DNA from: Candidatus Obscuribacterales bacterium
GTDB lineage: Bacteria > Cyanobacteriota > Vampirovibrionia > Obscuribacterales > Obscuribacteraceae
Length of the DNA stretch: 64,000 nucleotides
Reading direction: 5' to 3'
Assembly (NCBI GenBank): GCA_019752635.1
Contig: JAIELX010000007.1
Span: 124,001-188,000, forward strand
Every line of letters begins with the position of its first letter. The first letter of the stretch is position 1. A program made the translations under genes and the position numbers. This document shows, in pieces, positions 52,920 through 62,822 of this stretch. The notes below the pieces were generated by a model. The model did not search any database, was not told the origin of the DNA, and saw nothing but the letters and a program-made list of their open reading frames with translations.

Positions 52920-54543
52920 TTACTTCGTTGATCCGGCCGGCATAGAGGACTCGAGTTTCTCAATCACAGCGGTCCATCGCGCTACGTGAAACTCTTCATT
53001 TAACACAGCAAAACATTCCATCTTGTTGAGCCTTTTTCGCAAGTCCTCAGTCAGGCCCAAGATGAGTACAAGTTTGCCATCCTTTCTGAAACTCTGCACC
53101 AGATCCTCCAGGTAATAACAGCAACTCTGATCTATGAAATGAGCGTGTTCGAAATTGAGAATGAAAATTCGCGCGTTATCAACGTTCTTTGTTTTGTCCA
53201 GATTTTTCGTCTCACCAAAGAAAATTGGTCCATCAAAAGTGTAGACGTATGTTTCAGCCAACAGATCTGCTGGTAGCTTCTGACCAAGATGTCCCAGTTC
53301 GGATATGGTGTCGAGCGTTCCAAAGTCGGAAAGTTGAGCATCAGTGATTTTCTTGACAAACAGCACAGAAGCAAGCGCCATCCCAATTAGCACTGCGGAG
53401 ATGAGATCGATAAACACGGTCATGAACAACACTACGGACATTACCATTACATCCGAGCGGGGAGCCTTATTGATATGTCTGATTGATCGCCAATCAACAA
53501 TTCCTATCCCGAGCACAATGAGAATGGCGGCCAGAGCGCTCATGGGAATGAGAGCGGCAACTTTACCCAAGCCTGTGATTACCAGGAGCACGAGAGCTGC
53601 GTAGACAACGCCGGACAGAGGGGTTCTGCCACCGGCATCAATATTAGCCAGAGTTCTGGTGGTTGAACCGGCACCGGCCAGCCCCCCCCATCAAGCCGGC
53701 GGCAATGTTTCCAATTCCTTGTCCCACAAGCTCTTTATTGCTGTCGTGCTGGCTGTGAAGAATTTTGTCAGCGATAAGTGATGTAAGAAGTGAATCAATA
53801 GACCCTAGCATGGCAATCGTAACGGCCCCGCTCAGTACAACTGAGAGCATGGAAATATCAATTGCCGGCAAGGCTGGCACTGGTAACTGACCGGGAATTT
53901 CGCCGATGCGCGGAATATCTAGATGCATTGCGATACTGACGGTACTGGCAATGAAAAGTGCAATAAGGGATGCCGGCAATTTCTTTGAGACAAGCTTCAT
54001 TCCATAGATCAAGATGAGCGTGAGAGCACCAATGGAGAGTGCAGCAGGATTCATCTCTGCTGGAATGCTCGGGAAGGTACTAATGTTATCCATAATGTGC
54101 TTGCTGCCTACAAGCCCGAATATGGGTTTTATATGGAGAAGAATAATTATGAGCGCAATTCCCGTCATAAATCCGGAGATAACCGGATAAGGAAGATATC
54201 TCACCAAATCTCCCCAGCCAAACTTTCCGGCAACGATTTGAAGAATGCCGCCCAGAATAATTGCAGCGAAAACGATTGAAATATTTCCATTATTTGCGGC
54301 GAGCATAGAAGCAATAATAACGGCAACAGGTCCGGTTGGTCCGGACTGCTGCCCTTTGGTGCCGCCAAAAAGAGCGGTGAACAGGCCGCAGCACATTGCT
54401 CCATAGAGGCCCGCAGCAGCTCCTAGGCCAGAAGCAATACCGAATGCCATAGCAACAGGAATCGCTACTATGGTGGTCATGATACCGCCCATAACATCAC
54501 CGACCAGATTAGAGAACAGCCTAGTCTTCAATGACGCTTGCAT
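52920..54543 (-). pseudogene. SulP-family transporter interrupted by a frameshift in a poly-G tract
   Basis: Start ATG 54543 behind GGGAGGAAGG. The first 300 residues (FGGTKGQQSGPTGPVAVI and later spans) end abruptly after NIAAGLMGGAG. The frame resumes on the other side of a run of eight G (minus strand; C8 at 53682-53689) with LAGAGSTTRTLANI and continues through the last spans and an STAS domain (GPIFFGETKNL, FILNFEHAHFIDQS). The paralogue at 44162 reads GLLGGLPGAGAT at this point, so removing one G restores an uninterrupted protein of about 540 aa. Explanations: sequencing or assembly error, slippage-based phase variation, or a recent inactivation. Downstream of a USP gene by 44 bp. Confidence 0.85.
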
Positions 54544-54587
54544 ACCTTCCTCCCAAGTTACAGCTATAGTCAGTGTCAAATTTCGAA

Positions 54588-55130
54588 TCAGATCGGAAGA
54601 TCAAATCGACCTCGAGGCGGAAACCTGAAACGATTTGGGCTTGCATGTTGTTCATCAGGGCGTTGAATGACTTGTACTGCGCAGCTAGCCGAGCGAAGGA
54701 TTCGAGTGCTCAGCCGCCCGCACAGAAGCTCTCGAATCGGACTTTTAGAGCTGCAAAACATTAGTATGCAGTTAGCGTGCCACTCTTTCGCAACATCGAC
54801 TATTGCCGTTCCCGTATCAGAGACTTTGGTTACAACCAACGCTGAGATCAATGAATCGGGAAAGCGCTTTTGAACGCTCCCGGTCAATGCATCGAACTCC
54901 CGTTGGACCTCGGCTGTAACTTGGTCTTGTTGGTCGAGAAGCCTCATAGCACTAAGCGGCGAATAAGGGATATCATTAAACCAATTCGGTTCAAGAACGT
55001 GAACAAGCATAACCTCTGCATTCCACGCTTGCGGATTTGCCGAAAGCCAGGCACAGAAGCGTTCAACGCACTGCTTATCCTTGACTGGAACCAGTAGTTT
55101 CGGTTTCACTGAGTTTTCGCTTAGGAGCAC
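54588..55130 (-). CDS. Universal-stress-like protein with degenerate ATP motif
   Basis: 180 aa, GTG start with GGAGG 5 nt upstream. Strand 1 KLLVPVKDKQCVERFCAWL, the VMLVHVLEP strand and CILMFCSSKSPIRELLCGRL resemble the Usp fold. The G-x2-G-x9-G-S/T ATP site is not conserved (SSKSPIRELLCGRLS). It precedes the frameshifted SulP gene by 44 bp, mirroring the USP/SulP pair at 43.7-45.8 kb. A C-terminal basic tail (RFRFPPRGRFDLPI) is extra. It may regulate the transporter without binding ATP. Confidence 0.65.
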   Translation of the reverse strand: MLLSENSVKPKLLVPVKDKQCVERFCAWLSANPQAWNAEVMLVHVLEPNWFNDIPYSPLSAMRLLDQQDQVTAEVQREFDALTGSVQKRFPDSLISALVVTKVSDTGTAIVDVAKEWHANCILMFCSSKSPIRELLCGRLSTRILRSASCAVQVIQRPDEQHASPNRFRFPPRGRFDLPI

Positions 55131-55947
55131 TGCGACCTCCGCTACTTTTGACGTAAAAACGTCTCCACGCTATTTGCGATTTGATGGGGACCGCGACAAA
55201 TACAACAAAGCATTCTCCTGGCAAACTTAATTGCCACTAGCAAAATGGACTTGGTGATACAACTCCATCACATCTAAAACAATACCCACCAAATCTTGCG
55301 AAGTGCTTGCGCAATCTTCACGAAAGCCTTTACCGCATTGCTTTCCGGAACCTTTCGGTTTTCGACAACCAGACTGTCGCTAACAGTTATCACCCAAAGG
55401 CAGACGTTGATACGTGCCGATAGAATCAGATCTATCTCCCGTAAAAGCTGCAATCAAGACGCCTCGAGACCTGGCTCATTGATTACTTTCAATTTGCCCA
55501 TATGCTCACAATTCGCGAACTGAACTTAGCAACGATATCATGCCTGGTACCAAGGCTTGTATTGTCACTCTCGCAAGAGGGCGCATTCCATAAGCATTTC
55601 CACGGTTGCCAGTCAGTCCGTATCACGCTTCATAATCGAAAAACCTTCGGGTTCCTTTCGCCTCGCCTTCAACAGCCCTTCAATTGAGCGCCTTGGAATA
55701 GCCGATAAATAGGTCGTTTGGAGTCAATCCTTTCAATACTCTTGTGCGCAATTCTAGTTAGCGTGCAATTGTTTATCGCAAACAGCTGTTCATCTCATCA
55801 AACTTCCTAGGACTCGGAATCCACCAAGTGATAGTTCTTGGACTGCGAGATCGTCATTCCTTGGACCCAGTGTCTAAGGCGAAGTGACTTATCCGTGAAG
55901 ATGACAACAGGCTGGTGACCCATTTTTCGCAATATTGAAATCGGTGA
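55131..55947. other. Long stretch without a supported gene
   Basis: 817 bp between the USP-like gene and the next minus-strand gene. Only short frames without ribosome-binding sites or recognisable content are present. No inverted repeat, tRNA or repeat array was seen. It may include promoters or a decayed gene. Confidence 0.5.
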
Positions 55948-56643
55948 TCATTCTCCGCTATCTATTGGACGCCCTCTCCTGAAGACAACGCAGGGAGTTA
56001 GGCGCTCATCCTCAAACGCAGCACAGACCTCACATCCGGATAAAGCGAAGGCTGAAATCAAGTCGCTAATTCGTTCTGACTGATGCTGAAGAAGTGTTCG
56101 CGAACAATGAGCTACCGTATACTCGTACTCGACAGGTTCCCACTCACCGAAAATCAACACCGGACTAATACCGGTATGAAGTGCGGTTCGCAGTTTGCAG
56201 CCGTGTTCCGCTTCGTATTCATAAATTGCCGTTATGAGTTCTTCCGCCACTGTTCTTGGCTTTGCTAGAACTAGTATCGAGAGGAGTTCATCTGCATATC
56301 TTCTTTTGGATCGCTTAAAAATTGCCAGCGGTCTGGAGAGAGGTTGATCGAGAACAGTAATGAGTCGCCAACCGGCAGAGTTAGATTTATTGAGTGTGCG
56401 TTTCATCGAGCTCAAATCATCCTGGTTTCTCAATACCGGAATAATTTCTACTGCAAACTCCGACTCTTCTGGCACACCTTTCTCGTATATGAGCGCAGGG
56501 GCTCGATTTTCGTCTGTACAAGCTTCAACCAGGTGCAGCCCTTCGAGACCGCGAAGACTTGCCTCCCGGCAGATTTGATCTGTCACATCCGAACTGTGTG
56601 ATAGTGCCTCAACAATGTAATTCTTGCCGGGAGCGGTTTCCAT
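55948..56643 (-). CDS. Four-repeat protein, DUF4177-like units
   Basis: 231 aa of soluble sequence, no signal peptide. It appears to consist of four about 50-residue units, each strand-helix-strand with a charged end: NYIVEALSHSS...PALIYEKG, FAVEIIPVLRN...LAIFKRS, ELLSILVLAKP...VLIFGEW and YEYTVAHCSRT...CVVFRRG. Each has a helix with GW/GC/GL before the second strand, reminiscent of DUF4177. The identification is weak. It lies between the USP-like gene and a Na+/H+ antiporter on the same strand. No function proposed. Confidence 0.55.
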   Translation of the reverse strand: METAPGKNYIVEALSHSSDVTDQICREASLRGLEGLHLVEACTDENRAPALIYEKGVPEESEFAVEIIPVLRNQDDLSSMKRTLNKSNSAGWRLITVLDQPLSRPLAIFKRSKRRYADELLSILVLAKPRTVAEELITAIYEYEAEHGCKLRTALHTGISPVLIFGEWEPVEYEYTVAHCSRTLLQHQSERISDLISAFALSGCEVCAAFEDERLTPCVVFRRGRPIDSGE

Positions 56644-56771
56644 GGTTTGCGTGCTCCATTTATCTCATCCAATCAACCAACATCTCTTGAAGAAAAAGTC
56701 TACACCTTGGTGCACGAAACACGGGTCGCTGCAAGCAAACTCGCAAACCGTAGAGTAGCCCCCCACTCTCT

Positions 56772-58355
56772 CTATTTCTCGTTCGACTCTGGATCTTGCA
56801 TGTCTTTGGTTCTGTGTGCATCATTGATTGCCAGATAATGCATATCAATGCGCTGACGGAACTCTTCCAATACTTCAGGTTTTGCGGTGTCTTTCTTTGC
56901 CAATTGCAGAATACAGGCTTTCTGCGCTCTTACAAGAGCAGTTTCGATGAACAGCCGCTCGACCTCATCTTCGCTGCTTTCGCTGTGCTCCAGCAGTTCA
57001 ATAGTATCTTTCGACTCTTTTAACTGGGACTCTATTTCTTGAATCTTTTTCTTGTAAACATCGCTACTCAGCTGTCCACTTTTAAAAGCTAATTGTATGT
57101 TCTTTTTTTCTCGCTCCAATTTGTCGATCTCATTTTGAATCTGCGTAGCTTTAGGCAGTCTCTGTGCAGATACCTTCATCCACCTAACAAGCGGTTCCAT
57201 TGTCAAACCTGGTACCAAAAGTGTGAAAAGCGCTACGCCAAAAGTTGTTACAACCAACATCTCGCGCTGCGGAAAACTCTCAGGCAAGCTCAACGCCATT
57301 GCCATACATAGCGAGCCCCTAAGTCCGCCCCAAAAGAGTATGTGTTGCCATGCAAGCGGTATCGGAAGCCGTTTGCTCCGCGAAAACAGGCACAGGAGGT
57401 AAACTACGACAACTCTTGCAATGAGAATCGCGACTATACCTGCAAGAATAAATGGTGAGTATTTGACGACCAGATCGTATTTGATCTGCATTCCAATGAG
57501 AAGGAAAACGAGCGATTCGGCAATGAACGCCGCGTATTCCCAAAAGGAGTCGACCGCTACCCTCGTGGTCGCTGACATACCTTTTCGGCTGCCAAAATTG
57601 CCCATGATAAAACCAGCGACCAATACTGCTATTACTGACGATACTTTGAATTGTTCAGCCAGAATGTAAGAGCCGTAGGCAACCAGCACTGTCAGCGTAG
57701 TCTCAAGCAGGTGATCGTCGAAGTACTCAGTCACTTTTGAGGAAATGTAACCGACCGCGGCGCCGACCAACATACCGCCAAAAGTCATAAGGAAAAAATC
57801 CATTCCAATCTTAGTCCATGAAAGATCAGAGCCTATAAGCATCGACGCAAGCAGAACTTTGAAAAGGGCTACAGCGGTGCCGTCGTTTAGCAAGCTTTCT
57901 CCCTCAAGTATCATATGCAATCGGCGATTAACTCTTAACTTTTTGAACAGTGCCAGGACAGAGATAGGATCGGTCGCAGAGATCATGGCGCCGAACAAAA
58001 GACCGACTTTGAAATCAATGCCAGTTATGACATGCACTACGAAGCCTACGACAACAGCAGAAATCAATACGCCGACGGTCGCTAGTAACGAGACCGGCTT
58101 AAAGCAAGATTTAAGCCACTCCAATTGAAGATTCCAGGACGCTTCAAAGAGCAGTGCTGGCAAGAAGACGAGCAGAATTAGATCAGGTGTCATTGTCACG
58201 ACCGGCAAACAATGAAAAACACCAATGAACAGTCCTACGATGACGAGAGCAATAGAATACGGAAGCCGGATCCACTTGGTCACTATGGCTACGAAAGATG
58301 CGATAAAAAGCATCGTGAAGAGAAGATAGAAATTAAGATTGGCACTCGCTTCCAA
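56772..58355 (-). CDS. CPA1-family Na+/H+ antiporter
   Basis: 527 aa from a TTG at 58355; an ATG at residue 15 is an alternative, but the TTG start gives the same first helix as the paralogue at 60269. About 12 membrane helices include LRVNRRLHMILEGESLLNDG (the E-S-x-x-N-D core of CPA1), GAMISATDPISVLALF and WGGLRGSLCMAMALSLP. The last about 130 residues form a cytoplasmic charged coiled coil (IQNEIDKLEREKKNIQLAFK). It exchanges Na+ (or K+) for H+. Upstream it overlaps only non-coding sequence before the divergent nhaA. Confidence 0.92.
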   Translation of the reverse strand: MEASANLNFYLLFTMLFIASFVAIVTKWIRLPYSIALVIVGLFIGVFHCLPVVTMTPDLILLVFLPALLFEASWNLQLEWLKSCFKPVSLLATVGVLISAVVVGFVVHVITGIDFKVGLLFGAMISATDPISVLALFKKLRVNRRLHMILEGESLLNDGTAVALFKVLLASMLIGSDLSWTKIGMDFFLMTFGGMLVGAAVGYISSKVTEYFDDHLLETTLTVLVAYGSYILAEQFKVSSVIAVLVAGFIMGNFGSRKGMSATTRVAVDSFWEYAAFIAESLVFLLIGMQIKYDLVVKYSPFILAGIVAILIARVVVVYLLCLFSRSKRLPIPLAWQHILFWGGLRGSLCMAMALSLPESFPQREMLVVTTFGVALFTLLVPGLTMEPLVRWMKVSAQRLPKATQIQNEIDKLEREKKNIQLAFKSGQLSSDVYKKKIQEIESQLKESKDTIELLEHSESSEDEVERLFIETALVRAQKACILQLAKKDTAKPEVLEEFRQRIDMHYLAINDAHRTKDMQDPESNEK

Positions 58356-58545
58356 GGGATTTGTTTACCTCAGCACTGTAAGGTTTCTACTATACCTGGC
58401 TAACCTACCGTTTGCTCGTTTGCTTTGGCTCTTTCGCATCCAGACACGTTGCGGTGTGGCATTCATATTGATGTTCCGTCGTAAGCGGAACGATATTTGC
58501 AATACACACGTCAAACGACCGGTTAGCGACGATGCAGGATCAGTC

Positions 58546-59889
58546 ATGGCGCAGTTACCGGGAACAAAAACTCGCAACCCGCCGCTCGTTTCAAGACTTC
58601 GGACTCCGTTTGAAGAGTTCGTTCAAAATGAATCGTTCACAGGGTTCCTACTACTTGCCGCTGCCGCCGCAGCTCTGTTATGGGCTAATAGTCCAGCGGG
58701 TTCCTGGTATTTCGCGCTGCGGGATACCCAGGTCAATCTTTCGGTCGCCGGTTGGAATGTGCATTCAACATTGCAGCACATTATAAATGATGGGCTTATG
58801 GCGCTTTTTTTCTTCGTAGTTGGGCTGGAAATCAAACGCGAATTACTGGTAGGTGAATTGAATTCACTTAAACAGGCTGCACTTCCAGTGGCGGCTGCCG
58901 TTGGCGGTATGGTCGTACCAGCGTTGATCTTCACCCTGTTCAATTACTCCACAACTACCGCGTCCGGTTGGGCCATTCCGATGGCCACCGACATTGCGTT
59001 TGCACTTGGCATTCTTGCTGTAGTCGGAGGATGGCGCGTCCCATTATCAGCGCGAATCTTTCTGACCTCACTGGCTATCATTGACGACCTGGGTGCAGTC
59101 CTAATTATCGCTCTGTTTTACTCAAACCAGATAGATCTACAAAAGATCGCACTCGCGACAGTATTTTGCATTCTGTTGGCGGTGATGAATCGAATCGGAA
59201 TACGATCAGCTCTAGTTTACGGAACGGTGGGTTTTTTAGTCTGGCTGTCGCTTTTGGGTTCCGGCGTACATGCCACCATCGCCGGAATACTGGTGGCAGC
59301 TGCGATTCCCGTCATTTCGCGCATAGACTCAGAGAAGTTTCAACAGATAACAGAGATAAAGCTACGGCAATTTGCTACCGCAACGGAAACAACGCGTACC
59401 CCTCTTATCGATAACGACCAGGAAAAAGCGATCCATGAATTGAGATCGACTCTTAATCAGGTCGAGCCCCCAATGTTTCGATTGCAACATTCGCTGCATC
59501 CGTGGTCTATTTACTTTATTATGCCGGCATTTGCATTTTTCAATGCCGGCATTGAGCTGAAAGCATCATCGATGAGCCTTACACCACTTGCCACTGGCAT
59601 TTTCATGGGACTAGTCATCGGTAAGCCCACTGGCATCTTGCTGTTCAGCTGGTTGTCAATAAAATTAGGTTGGGCAATGAATCCCCAACTCCCGCTCATG
59701 CAGTTCATCGGTTTGTCGTTTTTGGCCGGCATTGGTTTTACCATGTCGTTGTTCATCGCAAATCTCGCGTTTGAGGACCGCGCTCTCATCGACAGCTCGA
59801 CTACTGCCATCATCGCAGCGTCCCTAGCTAGCGCCTGCTTAGGAGCCGTTCTGCTAAACCGAGGAAAGTCCGCTTCAAACGACGCTTAA
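58546..59889 (+). CDS. nhaA: NhaA-type Na+/H+ antiporter
   Basis: 447 aa from ATG 58546; the frame extends back to 58339, but that part overlaps the neighbouring antiporter gene and does not resemble NhaA. Motifs: FVVGLEIKRELLVGEL, ATDIAFALGILAVVG, the ion-binding Asp pair in LAIIDDLGAVLIIALFYS, and GIGFTMSLFIANLAF. It imports H+ and exports Na+ at alkaline pH. About 60 residues more than the E. coli protein are mostly a cytoplasmic insert around residues 265-310 (TATETTRTPLIDNDQEKAIH), as in many cyanobacterial and actinobacterial members. Confidence 0.93.
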   Translation: MAQLPGTKTRNPPLVSRLRTPFEEFVQNESFTGFLLLAAAAAALLWANSPAGSWYFALRDTQVNLSVAGWNVHSTLQHIINDGLMALFFFVVGLEIKRELLVGELNSLKQAALPVAAAVGGMVVPALIFTLFNYSTTTASGWAIPMATDIAFALGILAVVGGWRVPLSARIFLTSLAIIDDLGAVLIIALFYSNQIDLQKIALATVFCILLAVMNRIGIRSALVYGTVGFLVWLSLLGSGVHATIAGILVAAAIPVISRIDSEKFQQITEIKLRQFATATETTRTPLIDNDQEKAIHELRSTLNQVEPPMFRLQHSLHPWSIYFIMPAFAFFNAGIELKASSMSLTPLATGIFMGLVIGKPTGILLFSWLSIKLGWAMNPQLPLMQFIGLSFLAGIGFTMSLFIANLAFEDRALIDSSTTAIIAASLASACLGAVLLNRGKSASNDA

Positions 59890-60016
59890 GAACCAAACTG
59901 TTCATTCAAACTTGAGCTAGAAAAGTCGTTGTCTCGTGTGTCACGGACTATCAACCACGACTGAAAGCGATTCGCAAGGTTGACACTTTATGCTCGACCC
60001 CGGACTGAACCACCAA

Positions 60017-60051
60017 AGTAGCAGATGCTATTTCTGATAGCGTCTGCTACT
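60017..60051. terminator. 15-bp stem-loop between convergent antiporter genes
   Basis: AGTAGCAGATGCTAT pairs with ATAGCGTCTGCTACT (one G-T wobble) around a 5-nt loop, 127 bp after nhaA. No T-run on either side; probably a shared terminator. Confidence 0.55.
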
Positions 60052-60248
60052 CGCGCAATCACTCCTCTGCTATCGTACAATCAGCACAGAGGCAGTCCGC
60101 CCAGCTGTTTTCGAGAGAAGAGCTTTGTCTAAGGTTTTGACAGGACGGTTCTGGTACGAGAATCGCTGGAACGCCAGCTAACCAAGCATTTGTCAACTTG
60201 CTGAATGGATAGTCTGCCTTACGAATGCCTTTCTAAAGAACGAGCCAG

Positions 60249-60267
60249 AAAAAACGCCGCCCTGGCG
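60249..60267 (-). terminator. Short hairpin followed by T6
   Basis: On the minus strand a CGCC/GGCG stem directly after the antiporter stop is followed by six T (A6 at 60249-60254). Stem is short, tail is good. Confidence 0.45.
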
Positions 60268-60268
60268 C

Positions 60269-61804
60269 TCAATTTGCTTCGAGTGCACCACCGGCGGTCT
60301 CGAGCTCAATAGTTTGCAGCCCTTCCTCTGTGAGAACACCTTCCTTAACAAGTCCTTTGAGCGAGTCTTTCTCAAGTTCAAAAATTCTGTGCCTTAGCTC
60401 TTCTTCCTCAAGAGCCTTGATAGAAGCGTCTTCCAGATGCAAATCGTCGATCTGTTTAATAAGCATGTCCTTTGCGGTGCTCAACTCCTGGTGTAACCGG
60501 TCATGAGAAGTCGCAGTGATAGCCCCGGACGCGAGCTGATTGGATAAGAATTCCAGGGAACGTTTCTTCGTAATTAGTTGTGCCTTCAGCTGCCTGTATT
60601 CCTCGTGCTTGGGTTTCTTGACATTCATCTTCAAAAATCTCACTAGCGGCTCGATCGTCAAGCCCGGTATGAGCAAAGTGAATAAGACAACTCCAAAAGT
60701 CGTGATGGTGATCATTTCTTTGTAAGCAAAGCTTTCAGGCAAACTAAGGGCCAATGCCATACATACCGATCCTCTGACTGCTCCCCAGAAGAGCAAGTGT
60801 CGCCAGTTCATCGGTATTTTGTGGCCTTTGCTCCCAATAAAGGGCGCAAGTCCATAGACCACGATCGCTCTTGCAATTAACGCGACGAGCACGCCCACCC
60901 CAATATGAACTCCGTACTGCAAGAGCAAGTTGAATTTGACCTGCAATCCTATGAGCAGAAAGATCAAAGAATTGACTAAAAATGCCAGGTATTCCCAAAA
61001 TGAGTTCACCGCCATTCTTGTACCCGGAGACATTCCTGTGCGGCTTCCGTAGTTGCCTATGACGACACCAGCGGCTACAACGCTCAGAACAGCCGATACA
61101 TGCAGTTGGTCCGCGACTAGATAGGAGCCATAGGCAACTATTGTCGTAAGTGTGATTTCGAGCAAATGATCGTCAAACAATCGTGTGATTTTGGATCCGG
61201 CATAACCGATAATCGCACCAATGGCGGTGCCTCCAAGTACGACTAGAAGAAAACTTCCGGTTGTGGCGGCAGCAGAGAATTCCGAGTTGGCGATCACGCA
61301 GGCAAGCACAAGCTTGAAGAGCACTACTGCCGTACCGTCGTTGAAAAGACTCTCTCCTTCTAAAAGCATCGTGAGTCTGCTATCCATGCCGAGCTTTCTG
61401 AAAAGTGCAAGAACTGAGATCGGGTCGGTGGCTGCGATCATGGCTCCGAACAGAAACGCCGGTCCAAGCGGCACGTTGGCCAAGTAATGCATGCCATAGG
61501 CAACTACAAGGGTGTTTATCACTACCCCCACTGTTGCTAACACCGTGATTGGTTTCCAACCTTCTTGTAGTTCGCTAATCCGAATGTTCCAGGAAGCCTC
61601 AAACAGAACTGCAGGCAAAAAGATTAGCAAGATCAGATCTGGCGTCATTTCTACCGGAGGAAGCAAATGGAAAAGGCCAATGCAAAGCCCGACGATTACC
61701 AGCGCAATCGAGTAGGGCAGTTTTATCCACTTAACAGTCATCGCCACCGAGGCGGTGACAACAAGTAAGACAACAAATATGTCAATGTGGATAGTTTCTG
61801 GCAT
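60269..61804 (-). CDS. CPA1-family Na+/H+ antiporter (paralogue)
   Basis: 511 aa from ATG 61804 (AAAAGACGG upstream); the longer frame to 62011 has no counterpart in the paralogue at 56772. Same motifs: VKWIKLPYSIALVIVGL, GAMIAATDPISVLALFRK, MLLEGESLFNDGTAVVLF and WGAVRGSVCMALALSLP, with a charged helical C-terminal tail (KALEEEELRHRIFELEKD). The two proteins are clear full-length paralogues separated only by nhaA. It follows the two small exported-protein genes across a strong terminator. Confidence 0.92.
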   Translation of the reverse strand: MPETIHIDIFVVLLVVTASVAMTVKWIKLPYSIALVIVGLCIGLFHLLPPVEMTPDLILLIFLPAVLFEASWNIRISELQEGWKPITVLATVGVVINTLVVAYGMHYLANVPLGPAFLFGAMIAATDPISVLALFRKLGMDSRLTMLLEGESLFNDGTAVVLFKLVLACVIANSEFSAAATTGSFLLVVLGGTAIGAIIGYAGSKITRLFDDHLLEITLTTIVAYGSYLVADQLHVSAVLSVVAAGVVIGNYGSRTGMSPGTRMAVNSFWEYLAFLVNSLIFLLIGLQVKFNLLLQYGVHIGVGVLVALIARAIVVYGLAPFIGSKGHKIPMNWRHLLFWGAVRGSVCMALALSLPESFAYKEMITITTFGVVLFTLLIPGLTIEPLVRFLKMNVKKPKHEEYRQLKAQLITKKRSLEFLSNQLASGAITATSHDRLHQELSTAKDMLIKQIDDLHLEDASIKALEEEELRHRIFELEKDSLKGLVKEGVLTEEGLQTIELETAGGALEAN

Positions 61805-62044
61805 TCCGTCTTTTCGAAGAACCCGCTGCTCTTTTACTATCAATGCGCTATGTATAGCAGGAATTTTGGCAAACAAACGTACTGAAATTGTGGCGGAGGA
61901 AGCCCCGGCAACATACAGTATCTTCTTCTCGGAACTTATCTTAACCCCAATGACAACCGGCGCACTAGAGAGCCTTTCCGTAAGCGCTTTCAGAGTGCCG
62001 AATTGCGACACCGACTGCGGAAGTGCGTTGTATAGCAGAAATAG

Positions 62045-62086
62045 AAAAAACGCCCCCTCACCGGAGACGAATCTAGTGAGGGTGCG
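62045..62086 (-). terminator. Rho-independent terminator for the small lipoprotein gene
   Basis: On the minus strand CGCACCCTCAC pairs with GTGAGGGGGCG (one mismatch) and is followed by TTTTTT (A6 at 62045-62050), 18 bp after the stop at 62105. Confidence 0.8.
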
Positions 62087-62104
62087 CTTTAGGGGGGGGT
62101 AAAA

Positions 62105-62359
62105 TTAGTGAGTTTTCTTCTTGTGCTTCGTAGATTTTTTTGGTTCTTCGGGCTTCTTTTCCTCAGCCGCCGCTTCCGCAGACGTGTCTATTGCGTCTGT
62201 TGCATCAGGTGTTGTGCCAGCCTCGGTACCGGCAGCGGTAGCGCTTTGATCTGTGGCCGTCCCGTCGCCTGTAGTCGATGATGTCTCAGCTTGTCCGCAG
62301 CCGGAAAGCCCCATTACGCTTGCCAAAAGACTGGTAATGATAAGGTTTTTGTTGATCAT
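62105..62359 (-). CDS. Small Ala/Thr-rich lipoprotein
   Basis: 84 aa. Signal peptide IITSLLASVMGLSGC with a lipobox LSGC gives a lipidated Cys near residue 21. The mature part is low complexity (Thr/Ala/Glu rich: GTEAGTTPDATDAID) and ends in a Lys-rich stretch (KKPEEPKKSTKHKKKTH). A GGGGCAAATG-type context precedes the start. It lies 7 bp downstream of the next small exported-protein gene, which has a similar Lys/Glu-rich end; the two may be related. Confidence 0.8.
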   Translation of the reverse strand: MINKNLIITSLLASVMGLSGCGQAETSSTTGDGTATDQSATAAGTEAGTTPDATDAIDTSAEAAAEEKKPEEPKKSTKHKKKTH

Positions 62360-62366
62360 TTGCCCC

Positions 62367-62651
62367 TTAACTCCCTTTGTTTTCCGATTTTTTTTCCTTA
62401 CGCACGCGACACTTCTTGCTTTCCTTTTTCGGTTTCTCTTTGCTTTCGTCTTTCTTTAAGTCGCTTGCCGCCGGCTCTGGCGCTCTGTCATCTTGTTTGG
62501 CAGGCTCCGAAACGGCCGGAGCTTCCGAGCCAGGAGCGCTCTCGACCGGAGCGCTTTTGCTGGGACTTGCCGTCGCTCCATCATCTGCAGTGGCAATGCA
62601 ATTGCCTCCAAGCCATAGCATTGATGCTAGAACTGCTGCCAAAAATTTCAT
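62367..62651 (-). CDS. Small exported low-complexity protein
   Basis: 94 aa from ATG 62651, which has AGGGAGGAT just upstream; the longer frame to 62795 lacks a ribosome-binding site. Signal peptide FLAAVLASMLWLGGNCIATA. The mature part is Ala/Ser/Pro rich, then Lys/Glu rich (KKDESKEKPKKESKK). No family. In an operon with the downstream lipoprotein gene (7-bp gap) and terminator. Confidence 0.75.
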   Translation of the reverse strand: MKFLAAVLASMLWLGGNCIATADDGATASPSKSAPVESAPGSEAPAVSEPAKQDDRAPEPAASDLKKDESKEKPKKESKKCRVRKEKKSENKGS

Positions 62652-62822
62652 AAAATCCTCCCTAATTAAGCCTTCGTAGTACTCCAAAGAGCGAGAGATT
62701 TCCAGGTTCGAATCAGACAAGCACAAGTTCGTCGTTTTCCAGAAGGAGACGAACGAACTGTTAAACCAGAAAATCTCCCAGTCATATGTTTGCACTGTTA
62801 ACCTTGCAAAATGCTTGCAAGG

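Noticed and set aside
58339..58545. N-terminal extension of nhaA to 58339
   Set aside because: The extension overlaps the neighbouring antiporter's start and lacks NhaA-like sequence; ATG 58546 is better.
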